Shown piece by piece: positions 7,669 to 16,153 of a DNA stretch of 64,000 bases; the stretch's first letter is position 1; each line of letters begins with the position of its first letter. The translations under genes and the position numbers were made by a program. The stretch is taken from assembly GCF_042646085.1 (NCBI RefSeq), contig NZ_JBHRSZ010000004.1, positions 372,001 to 436,000 on the forward strand. The letters run 5' to 3'. Below the pieces are notes generated by a model that was not told the DNA's origin, did not search any database, and saw only the letters and a program-made list of their open reading frames with translations. Source of the stretch: Litoribrevibacter euphylliae (GTDB lineage: Bacteria; Pseudomonadota; Gammaproteobacteria; Pseudomonadales; Litoribrevibacteraceae).

Positions 7669-10308
7669 TTAATTGATTTTGGTCATCCTAGAGTCCATTG
7701 CCAGCCACTGCATGATGCGCTCTTTATTCATCGGCCGTGCGTAATAGAACCCTTGCCCAATATCACAGCCTAACTGTCTCACCAGCTGTTCCGTTTCTTT
7801 ATCTTCAATGCCTTCTGCAACGGCGATCATATCGAGGTCATGAGCGATATTGATGGACGCTTTTACTATGGTCTCAGCGCTGTGCTTTTGAGCAATGTCG
7901 AGGATAAAAGATTTATCTACTTTCAGTTCATGAACCGATAATTTATGAATTTGAGCAAGCCCTGAAAAACCGGTCCCAAAGTCATCAATTGACAGACGAA
8001 TGCCCATGGCTTTGAGATCATTAAGGGTCTGAAGTTCTCGTTGATCGTCGCTGATGATACTGGACTCAGTGATTTCCAACGTCAGTTGGCACGGTGGAAT
8101 TTGATTTTTGTTGAGCGCTTCTGACACGGCTTCAACAAACTCAGGTTCATGCAGGTTCAGAACAGAAATGTTAATGGAGAAGCGCAGCCCTTTATGTACC
8201 TGATTGATGTCAGAAAATTCTTTCAGCGCTTTATTGATCACCCAAAGTGTGAGCGGTTTGATCAAGCCGTTATGCTCTGCAACAGAGACAAATTCTTCTG
8301 GGCTGACAGACCCTAATTGTGGGTTTTCCCAGCGTAATAGTGCCTCTAATCCGACACAGTGCTTATCGATGAGATTCAATTGCGGCTGATAGGCTAAGGT
8401 GAGTTGGTTTTGCTCTAATGCCGATTTCAGCTTTTCCGCCAAAGACAATCTCGCTTCGTTAAATAAGTCTTCTTTTTCGTTGTAGCTCTGGAATAGCGTT
8501 TTCTTCTGAAAGGCAAAGCTGCCTGCTAACTTGGCTTTTCGAATCAGTTCATCAAGCAACAATGCAGGGTCACTGTTCTTTTCAGTGGATGCCATGTCGG
8601 GCGAGAAGGAAATTCCCATGTGAATCTCTAGATTGAGATCAATGGCTTCAAAGGTAAAAGGTTGTGTCAGACGTTCTGAAATGTTTCGAACCAGAGTAAT
8701 AACTTTCCGTTCATTATCGATACTGGCCAGAAATAAGAAGCTGGTTTGATCCATCGCTGCAAGTTTTATAGGGCCTTGATGCGCGTGTTCAAGCGTCACG
8801 ATAGAAGGATAAGGCCGCAGCGTTGTATTAATGTGTTCCGCTAATTGCTGCCTTAATCGGGTGGCGTTATGTGCTCCCAGAGTTTTATCAAATTCTTTCA
8901 ACTTATGAATCTTAATGAACACCACTGCGTGGCTGCCAAAGCCGTTGGTTGTGATTAACTCCCGATAGGTTTGATGAAAAAAAACATCATTCGGTAAGTT
9001 ATTCTGAGAGTGGTGCAAGGCTCTGTGCTTTAGTTGTTGCTCTAATAAATGGGTGTCTTCTGAAAACTTTTGTTCTTGAATTTTAGTCATCACTTTTTGT
9101 TTGGCGTCTTGCTCAAAGCGAATGGTGATCAAAATTACCAGTAAGATAACTTCAATTAGGGCACCAATGTAAAAGAGACTTTCCAGTGCCTGGTTGTCTG
9201 GTAACAAGCCAAAGCGATTCAACAAATAGTAGGCGCTGGTCATCAGAAGCAAACTCATGGCGAGTAGGTAGTACTTGGCTATGCGTAACCCTTGTCGGCT
9301 GAAGTGATAGGCAAGGACAAAGAAACCGAAGGCAGAAATTAAACCCAATAGCTTGGTGACTATTAAGGCCAGTCGGTAATCGGAAAACATCATAATGATT
9401 GGCGCTGTACTCAGTATCAGCAGTGCATTAAGCGGGGTGTGATGTCGACCGGGATCTGAAAATAGCTGCTTAGTGAATAAGGCAAAGCAAGCCAGAGTCG
9501 CGCAGGAGAATAACACCAGGTTGAGATTCTGAATCGAGGGCATATTGGGGAACAGATACTGAAAAGCGTAGCCGGTAATGGATGCCTGAAGCAGCAGCCG
9601 AAACAAGATAAAGGCTGAGTAGCTGGCGAAAACCGCTTCTTTGGTTACCCAGAAAGCGTAACCACTGAAAAACATAATCAGCGTCAGTATGCCGTAATAA
9701 AACATCTGAGAGGCCATATCTCGCACGTGACTGTCGTGAAAATCCTCAGTCGTGGACAGTGTGACATTAAAAATAATAGGGGATGTGGTTTCTTGTCGGA
9801 TTAATAACGTCGTTGTGCTGTTGGCCTCAAAATTCACTGAGAGCGACGGATTTGGATCTGGAATGCGCCGAATGCTAAAGGGCGCCCTGTCGCCGGTGGT
9901 GTAAGAGTCGAGAATCAACTCATCTTTAATTACATAAAAGCTGACAATGTCGGCCAGTGGCGAGGCGAGCCTGACCACTTGTGTTTTGTCCACATTGGTG
10001 GCGTTTTGGACTTTGACTTTGAACCAATAGACAGAAGCGCTGTGGCCAAAGTTGGGGGCTTTTTCTTCAGTGGTAATACCGCTGAGTTCAGGGTTATTAA
10101 TAATGATGTCTGGAGAGAGTTGGTGTTCTGCGTCTTCATAAAAGGTGGCGTAAGGCGAAAGGTAGACCGACGAATCGCCAGCAATGGAGGCTTTAGGACT
10201 CTTATAACTTTCTTTATCACCGTCTTCTTGTGTATTACTGCTTAAAAATGGACTTACGAAGACTAAAAGTAATACCAAAAAAATGCTCGAATTATGCAAC
10301 CACTTCAA
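7669..10308 (-). CDS. c-di-GMP phosphodiesterase with 7TMR-DISM sensor and degenerate GGDEF
   Basis: This 879-residue membrane protein has, in order: a signal peptide, a 7TMR-DISM extracellular domain (about 40-180), seven membrane helices (about 195-395), a coiled-coil linker, a diguanylate-cyclase-like domain without a GGDEF motif (AMDQTSFLFL lies where it should be), and an EAL domain (about 625-870). The EAL domain keeps the catalytic set: LEALLRW, INISVLN, LEITESS, IDDFGTGFSG, LKVDKSF, VAEGIED and GQGFYYARP. It should therefore hydrolyse c-di-GMP to pGpG, with the GGDEF-like domain at most regulatory. It is transcribed divergently from the MHYT kinase at 10586 across a 277-base gap in which I saw no clear sites. 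Confidence 0.93.
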   Translation of the reverse strand: MKWLHNSSIFLVLLLVFVSPFLSSNTQEDGDKESYKSPKASIAGDSSVYLSPYATFYEDAEHQLSPDIIINNPELSGITTEEKAPNFGHSASVYWFKVKVQNATNVDKTQVVRLASPLADIVSFYVIKDELILDSYTTGDRAPFSIRRIPDPNPSLSVNFEANSTTTLLIRQETTSPIIFNVTLSTTEDFHDSHVRDMASQMFYYGILTLIMFFSGYAFWVTKEAVFASYSAFILFRLLLQASITGYAFQYLFPNMPSIQNLNLVLFSCATLACFALFTKQLFSDPGRHHTPLNALLILSTAPIIMMFSDYRLALIVTKLLGLISAFGFFVLAYHFSRQGLRIAKYYLLAMSLLLMTSAYYLLNRFGLLPDNQALESLFYIGALIEVILLVILITIRFEQDAKQKVMTKIQEQKFSEDTHLLEQQLKHRALHHSQNNLPNDVFFHQTYRELITTNGFGSHAVVFIKIHKLKEFDKTLGAHNATRLRQQLAEHINTTLRPYPSIVTLEHAHQGPIKLAAMDQTSFLFLASIDNERKVITLVRNISERLTQPFTFEAIDLNLEIHMGISFSPDMASTEKNSDPALLLDELIRKAKLAGSFAFQKKTLFQSYNEKEDLFNEARLSLAEKLKSALEQNQLTLAYQPQLNLIDKHCVGLEALLRWENPQLGSVSPEEFVSVAEHNGLIKPLTLWVINKALKEFSDINQVHKGLRFSINISVLNLHEPEFVEAVSEALNKNQIPPCQLTLEITESSIISDDQRELQTLNDLKAMGIRLSIDDFGTGFSGLAQIHKLSVHELKVDKSFILDIAQKHSAETIVKASINIAHDLDMIAVAEGIEDKETEQLVRQLGCDIGQGFYYARPMNKERIMQWLAMDSRMTKIN

Positions 10309-10585
10309 TGATCAATCCTTTTATTTTTCTTTTTATATGTATGCCATCGAGACCCTGAATAAAAGGTTATCGACCGCAGGACTCATTTGTTAAGCCGAAT
10401 ATCTTTAGCCTACCTGATTATGGCCGATAAACGTAACCTTGATTAGACTGAGATCAATGTCTTTGTCCTTGTGCTGATTTGAATTAGTGCAAGCTTCAGC
10501 CAAATGACGGAGGCATTTATCCTAAAGCTCTGATGAAAACGTTAAAAAAGCGTTACGAGAAATGTTATGAATAAGGATTTTTTCA

Positions 10586-13500
10586 GTGTTTAACGACTGG
10601 TTTATCACCATGTTTACTTACCCGGAAGACAAGCTTATTGAAGCTGGAACCTATGATCCGGTACTGGTTTTCTTATCCGTTGCTATTGCTATTTTTGCAT
10701 CTTTTATGGGCTTTCAGGTAGCGACGCAAGTAGCTCACGAAACGGCGAGGCACACCAGACAATTGGTGTTACTGGCGGGCAGTTTAGCATTGGGTGGAGG
10801 CATTTGGTCCATGCACTTTGTGGGCATGTTGGCTTTCGATTTATGTACTTCGGTGGAATACGATTGGGCGATCACTGCAATTTCTATGGTGCCTGGGGTA
10901 TTGGCTTCCTGGATCGCGTTGAATTTGATTATTCGGCCATCCATTTCATTTAAAGATATTTTTCTTGGCGGCGTACTGGTAGGTGCAGGTATTGGTTCCA
11001 TGCATTACCTGGGCATGGAAGCGATGGAAATGATGCCCTTGCTGAGATATGACCTGCCTATGTTCATCGTATCAATTATCGTTGCAGTTGTTTTAGCGAT
11101 GATTGCCCTGGGTATTCGCTTTGGTCTTACCAAACTTGAATCAAAACTTCCTAAGTTTCTCAGTATCAACTTCTTAGCCAGTATCGTGATGGGGGCAGCT
11201 ATTTCGAGCATGCACTATACAGGAATGGCCGCAGCAAGATTCATCGAAACTCCAGGTATGGAGATGAATCATGCTAATGGTGAAGTATCTACGTATTTAG
11301 CCTACGGCGTTTTCCTGACGATCTTCTTTATTATCAGTTCGGTATTAGGCGTTACCGTGTTACTTAAGTATCGGGACATCTCTCGACAGGCCAAGGAAAG
11401 TGAAGAACGCTTGCGAGCCATGATGGAGACAGCGGTAGACGCAATCATCACCATTAATCATCAAGGCATAGTGGAAGGTGTGAATCAAGCGGTTGAGAAG
11501 ATATTGGGCTGGTCACCAGAGGATCTCATCGGTCAGAATGTCATTAAGATTATCCCTGATTCTTTGAAATCTCATCACGACGGTTACATTGATACGTACC
11601 TGAAAACGAGAGAAGCGAAGATCATCGGGATTGGGCGGGAAGTAACTGCTATTCATAAAGATGGGCATTCAGTTCCTGTTAGGCTGGGGATTGGACACGT
11701 TAAACAAGGTGCGGATCACTTCTTCGTTGGCTTTATTTCTGATCTAACTCAACGTGTTGAGATGGAGCATCAGATCAAAGAGAAAGAGGCAAAATTTCGG
11801 TCTTTGATTGGCAACATTCCTGGCATTGCTTATCGATGTAAGGAGACTGAAGGGTGGCCTATGGTATTTATCAGTGATGGGGTCGAACACATCACGGGCT
11901 ATCCTGCATCCGACTTTATTTTGCCAAACCCCAAGCGTTATTTTTCCGAACTCTATCATCCAGACGATGCTGATATGGTAAACGGAAATGCTACACCCCC
12001 TACATTTGCTATGGAATACCGTATTCTTAATCATAACAATGAGGTTCGTTGGTTATTTGAGCATGGCAACTACGTTACGGATGAATTTACGGGTGAAATA
12101 TGGATTGATGGCTTCATCATGGACATCACCGAACGCAAGAACATGGAACAGGACTTAGTGAAGGCCAAAGTTGCAGCTGAGCAGGCGGCCGCAGCCAGAG
12201 CATCGTTTTTGGCAAATATGAGTCACGAAATTCGCACGCCGATGAATTCGATTATTGGTTTCAGTGATATCTTACTGGAGTCGAACTTAGACTCTACTCA
12301 AACCAGCCAGCTCGCAACCATTAACCGTTCGGCTAAATCATTACTGCACCTTTTAAACGATATTCTCGACAGTGCCAAATTAGATAAAGGTAAACTTGAG
12401 CTTGAAAACCGTGCATTCTCGCTGACCGATGAAGTTGACACTGTGATCTCTACATTGTGGCTACAGGCTCAGGAAAAGGGTATTGCTATTGAAACTGAGA
12501 TTTCAACGGATCTTGTTCGTTATTACTTAGGTGCCCCTGAACGCATTCGACAGGTACTGACAAACTTGGTTGGCAATGCCGTTAAATTTACCGAGAAAGG
12601 GTTTGTGACCGTAAAGGTTGCACCAACCACTGAAGACTTTATCCGTTTTGAAATTTCTGACACGGGAATCGGTATGTCGGAAGAGCAAGTTGAGACAGTG
12701 TTTGATCCTTTTGCTCAGGCGGATGAATCCATGAGTCGACGTTTTGGTGGTACTGGTTTGGGTACTACCATCAGCAAGCAGTTAGTAGAGTTAATGGGAG
12801 GAGAAATTCATGTTGAGAGTACCTTGAACATTGGTACTACTTTCACCTTTACCTTGCCGCTGAAATGTACGGAGGCTGAAACAATTTCTGAAATCATCTA
12901 TTCGCCAACTGAAATTCCGGCATTAACTATCTTGGTGGTGGATGATATTGAGCAGAATCTTGAAATGTTGGAGATTTTACTGACGCGAGCTGGCCATAAA
13001 GTGATGACAGCTCGAGATGGTAAACAAGCGTTGTTGCGCATGAAAAAACCGGGTATCGATATTACATTAATGGATCTTCAAATGCCGACAATGGATGGTA
13101 TTTCTGCAGCAAGAACACGCAGGCATCAGGAGAAAAATGAAAAACTCCCTTACATGCCAATTATTGCCCTGACGGCCAGTGTTCAGGAACACGACAGAAT
13201 CGCCGCAAAAGATGCAGGAATGGACGGCTTTACCAGTAAACCGGTGAACTTTGAGTTATTGAGTCACGAGATTGCACGAGTACTGAGGTTCACATCAGAA
13301 GATTTCGAACCGGCGATTCAACCCCAACACTATGCACAAATCGATGAGCTAGGTGCCATTGAGCTTTGGGGAGATAAAGATCGCTATCTTCAGGAGTTGG
13401 CTAAATTCATTGATCAGTGGGAGGTTCATGAGGCTAAGTTTCGGAGCTTTGTTGACCAACAGCAACGCAAACAAATTGCTTTGTTGGCGCACAGTCTTAA

Positions 13501-13906
13501 AGGTGTCAGTGGTAACCTAGGTTTGATGCAGTGGATGCGATTATTCGAAGCGCTAGAACAGGCTGAATTAAATGGGGCATCGGTACTGATTAATGAGTTG
13601 AATCTTACTTTGACCCACATACAACGCTTTATTTCAGATATGCGTAGTGATGACTCCGAAGAAATTGAATTGACTGATGGACCATCACAACAAGAACTTT
13701 TATTTGTGGTTGATGGATTGTTGGCGTCAGTGGAGCACAACAGTTATGAAGAAGAACATATGGCGGTACTAAACCAGGTAACGTATGGCGCATATCATGA
13801 ACAGATAAAAAGCATTATTCAGGCGTTAGATGATTTTGAATTCCATACCGCACATGAATTACTGCTTAAATTAAAAGGCACACTACGAGATTCAGAGGAT
13901 AAGTAG
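10586..13906 (+). CDS. Hybrid sensor histidine kinase: MHYT, PAS, PAS, HisKA, HATPase, REC, Hpt
   Basis: This 1106-residue protein has an N-terminal MHYT integral membrane sensor with three metal-type motifs (SMHFVGM, SMHYLGM, SMHYTGM) in about residues 60-215. Two PAS domains follow (about 275-390 and 395-520). The HisKA H-box is MSHEIRTPMN, and HATPase motifs ISDTGIGM and FGGTGLG are present. A receiver domain (phospho-acceptor in LMDLQMPTMDG) and an Hpt domain (LLAHSLKGVSGNLG) complete an intact phosphorelay. MHYT domains are proposed to sense diatomic gases through copper. The start is a GTG with AAGGA upstream; ATG 10610 is an alternative. The HD-GYP regulator begins two bases after its stop and is its probable partner. 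Confidence 0.93.
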   Translation: MFNDWFITMFTYPEDKLIEAGTYDPVLVFLSVAIAIFASFMGFQVATQVAHETARHTRQLVLLAGSLALGGGIWSMHFVGMLAFDLCTSVEYDWAITAISMVPGVLASWIALNLIIRPSISFKDIFLGGVLVGAGIGSMHYLGMEAMEMMPLLRYDLPMFIVSIIVAVVLAMIALGIRFGLTKLESKLPKFLSINFLASIVMGAAISSMHYTGMAAARFIETPGMEMNHANGEVSTYLAYGVFLTIFFIISSVLGVTVLLKYRDISRQAKESEERLRAMMETAVDAIITINHQGIVEGVNQAVEKILGWSPEDLIGQNVIKIIPDSLKSHHDGYIDTYLKTREAKIIGIGREVTAIHKDGHSVPVRLGIGHVKQGADHFFVGFISDLTQRVEMEHQIKEKEAKFRSLIGNIPGIAYRCKETEGWPMVFISDGVEHITGYPASDFILPNPKRYFSELYHPDDADMVNGNATPPTFAMEYRILNHNNEVRWLFEHGNYVTDEFTGEIWIDGFIMDITERKNMEQDLVKAKVAAEQAAAARASFLANMSHEIRTPMNSIIGFSDILLESNLDSTQTSQLATINRSAKSLLHLLNDILDSAKLDKGKLELENRAFSLTDEVDTVISTLWLQAQEKGIAIETEISTDLVRYYLGAPERIRQVLTNLVGNAVKFTEKGFVTVKVAPTTEDFIRFEISDTGIGMSEEQVETVFDPFAQADESMSRRFGGTGLGTTISKQLVELMGGEIHVESTLNIGTTFTFTLPLKCTEAETISEIIYSPTEIPALTILVVDDIEQNLEMLEILLTRAGHKVMTARDGKQALLRMKKPGIDITLMDLQMPTMDGISAARTRRHQEKNEKLPYMPIIALTASVQEHDRIAAKDAGMDGFTSKPVNFELLSHEIARVLRFTSEDFEPAIQPQHYAQIDELGAIELWGDKDRYLQELAKFIDQWEVHEAKFRSFVDQQQRKQIALLAHSLKGVSGNLGLMQWMRLFEALEQAELNGASVLINELNLTLTHIQRFISDMRSDDSEEIELTDGPSQQELLFVVDGLLASVEHNSYEEEHMAVLNQVTYGAYHEQIKSIIQALDDFEFHTAHELLLKLKGTLRDSEDK

Positions 13907-13908
13907 CT

Positions 13909-14901
13909 ATGGAAACCTTCATCAAGAATAAAGCCACCCTTTTGATCGTAGATGATGAACCGGCCAATCTTCGTTTGCTGCGGCAAATTCTCAGTTCGGA
14001 TTATCAATTGGTCTTTGCCAAAAATGGGCAGGAAGCTCTTCGTTTGGCCGAAGAAGAGCAACCTTCTTTGATTCTACTGGATATCATGATGCCAGACATG
14101 ACGGGCTACGAGGTGTGTAAGCAGCTTAAAGCGAAGGCGATAACGCAAAGCATTCCCGTTATTTTTGTTACGGCCTTGGATGCCGAGCACGACGAAGCGA
14201 CTGGGTTTGAAAGTGGCTGTGTTGACTACATTACCAAACCTATTTCTGCAGCCATTGTTAAAGCGCGAGTGAAGACTCATCTGTCGTTAGTGCAGTCGGA
14301 CGAGTTAATGCGGACGCGTCTTCAGATTATTCAACGTTTAGGGAAGGCCGCAGAGTTTAAAGACAACGAAACCGGCATGCATGTCATGCGAATGAGTCAT
14401 TTCTCTAAGGTATTGGGGAAAGCGTATGGTCTGACGGAAGAACAGGCTGAAAGCTTATTACAGGCCGCCCCTATGCATGACATTGGTAAAATTGGTATTC
14501 CCGACAGCATCATGCTTAAACCCGGTAAGCTCACCGATGAAGAGTTTGATGTGATGAAAACCCATCCGCAAATTGGTGCAGATATCTTAGGTGAAGTAGA
14601 TTCAGATTTGCTAAAACTCGCTAAGTCGGTAGCGCTGACACATCATGAAAAGTGGGATGGCAGCGGTTACCCCAATAAACTCTCTGGTGAAGACATTCCG
14701 CTGGAAGGACGTATTGTCGCCGTAGCGGATGTCTTCGATGCTTTAACCAGTAAACGTCCTTATAAAGAGCCTTGGTCCATTGACGAAACCATGAGCTTTA
14801 TGAAATCTCAAAGTGGTAAGCACTTCGAACCAAAGCTCATTGAGTTACTCGAAGAGCAGTTGCCTGCCATTCTGGAAATCAGAGAGAGATGGGCAGATTA
14901 A
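13909..14901 (+). CDS. Response regulator with HD-GYP c-di-GMP phosphodiesterase domain (RpfG type)
   Basis: This 330-residue protein has an N-terminal receiver domain (acidic pocket in IVDDEP, phospho-acceptor in LLDIMMPDMTG, about residues 10-125) and a C-terminal HD-GYP domain (about 145-325). The metal-binding motifs are intact: HDIGKIGIPD, HHEKWDGSGYP and VADVFDALTSKRPYK. The expected reaction is hydrolysis of c-di-GMP to pGpG or GMP, controlled by phosphorylation. It begins two bases after the stop of the MHYT hybrid kinase, so the two form an operon and probably a phosphorelay pair. The gene ends ten bases before a convergent esterase gene. Confidence 0.95.
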   Translation: METFIKNKATLLIVDDEPANLRLLRQILSSDYQLVFAKNGQEALRLAEEEQPSLILLDIMMPDMTGYEVCKQLKAKAITQSIPVIFVTALDAEHDEATGFESGCVDYITKPISAAIVKARVKTHLSLVQSDELMRTRLQIIQRLGKAAEFKDNETGMHVMRMSHFSKVLGKAYGLTEEQAESLLQAAPMHDIGKIGIPDSIMLKPGKLTDEEFDVMKTHPQIGADILGEVDSDLLKLAKSVALTHHEKWDGSGYPNKLSGEDIPLEGRIVAVADVFDALTSKRPYKEPWSIDETMSFMKSQSGKHFEPKLIELLEEQLPAILEIRERWAD

Positions 14902-14911
14902 GCGAACACGT

Positions 14912-15574
14912 TCACTGTGAAAGAAGCTGAATCAGAATTTCCCGAATGTCTTGGATTTGCTCCATACATACGTTGTGTTCCATTGCATAGCCTTGGTACT
15001 GGCACGGATAGCCCAGTTCGTTAAGTGTCTTATGGGCTTTTCGACCTAACTGATCAAGCACTACGGGATCTTGTAAGCCATGCTGAATAAAGATCGGAAG
15101 GTGTTTGTTAACGTTACTCAATTGAATCGAATCTTCTGTCGCAAAATAGGTCGACAAAGCAAGTAACCCAGCTAGTGGCTTCTGATAACTGAGGGCGGTT
15201 TGATAGGCCACCGCACCGCCTTGAGAGAAGCCAATCAAGATAATGCGTTCTGAAGGGACTCCGCGCTCAATTTCCCGTTCGATGAGTTTTTCAATCTCAT
15301 CGGACGAAGCTAATAACTGTTTTTCATCCACTTTGCGTTCGATGTTCATTTCCAGAATGTCATACCACGCAGGCATCACGAAACCACCATTGATGGTAAC
15401 GGGAATGCTGGGGGCATGAGGAAAGATAAAGCGAACAGCCAGTTCTTCCGGCAACTTCAGTTCAGGCACGATGGGCGCAAAATCATTACCATCGGCGCCT
15501 AGGCCGTGTAGCCAGATCACGGATGCCGTGGCCGGTGTGGTTGGGTTTATTTCTATTGCGGGCAGATAATTCAT
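14912..15574 (-). CDS. Carboxylesterase/phospholipase, alpha/beta hydrolase
   Basis: This 220-residue protein of the Abhydrolase_2 family is close in form to Pseudomonas EstB and to acyl-protein thioesterases. It shows ASVIWLHGLGADGNDF near the N-terminus (oxyanion region), the nucleophile elbow LIGFSQGGAVAY, the acid in QHGLQDPVV and the histidine in AMEHNVC, so the Ser-Asp-His triad is complete. It should hydrolyse short-chain esters or lysophospholipid-like substrates in the cytoplasm. It is the last gene of the minus-strand run with the CHAT protein and the lipoprotein, starting nine bases after the lipoprotein stop. The co-transcription may be incidental, since this housekeeping-like gene is found in many contexts. 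Confidence 0.9.
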   Translation of the reverse strand: MNYLPAIEINPTTPATASVIWLHGLGADGNDFAPIVPELKLPEELAVRFIFPHAPSIPVTINGGFVMPAWYDILEMNIERKVDEKQLLASSDEIEKLIEREIERGVPSERIILIGFSQGGAVAYQTALSYQKPLAGLLALSTYFATEDSIQLSNVNKHLPIFIQHGLQDPVVLDQLGRKAHKTLNELGYPCQYQGYAMEHNVCMEQIQDIREILIQLLSQ

Positions 15575-15583
15575 GGCTATCTC

Positions 15584-16153
15584 TTAATGGATCGTCTTTA
15601 GAAAATTATTGAGTAGTGATTCCATCACTTGGCTTCTAGCTAGAAAACACTTGTCTTGGGATTTCGGCAGATATAGGTGTTCGTAAGCGTCTGGATTGAT
15701 GTACTCGGCAGATTGACTCACTGCATCGTTAAAGATGGTTTCTTGTTTTTGGTTTTTTACCTGCAACACGGCGCCATAACTGCAACTAATTGCGGCGCTA
15801 CTGGCACCCAGTGAGGAGTTTGCACTCATCGAAAAATCGCTTAATGTCAGATACAGCTGGTAGTCGGCCATGGATTTTTGATGCGGATTAGATACGGCGG
15901 TAAAGCTGGTTTTCTGATTAATTTCTTCAATAAGGTTTAAATGGATTTGTTGATTTAGCAGGAAACGATAATCCTGAGATATCTCATTCTGTAGGAAGTT
16001 ACTGAACTTCGGCTCATCCACCCAGATTAATCGTTTTTTCCATGTTTCTTGGGGATTGATTTCGAATCCAGTTTCGTAATGTTTGAAATTAATGCCACAC
16101 CCGTTAAGTAGAAGCACTAAGGCTATAATCACGGTAGTCGATGTGAAACGCAT
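15584..16153 (-). CDS. Small lipoprotein of unknown function
   Basis: This 189-residue protein has a lipoprotein signal: a basic start, a hydrophobic stretch VIIALVLLLNGC and lipobox LNGC, with the lipidated cysteine at about residue 19. The +2 residue is glycine, so outer-membrane sorting by Lol is expected. The mature part is mixed alpha/beta with two further cysteines (CSYGAV and DKCFLA). I do not recognise a family. Its ATG overlaps the stop codon of the CHAT protein gene (TAATG), a sign of translational coupling, so the two products probably act together at the envelope. Confidence 0.75.
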   Translation of the reverse strand: MRFTSTTVIIALVLLLNGCGINFKHYETGFEINPQETWKKRLIWVDEPKFSNFLQNEISQDYRFLLNQQIHLNLIEEINQKTSFTAVSNPHQKSMADYQLYLTLSDFSMSANSSLGASSAAISCSYGAVLQVKNQKQETIFNDAVSQSAEYINPDAYEHLYLPKSQDKCFLARSQVMESLLNNFLKTIH

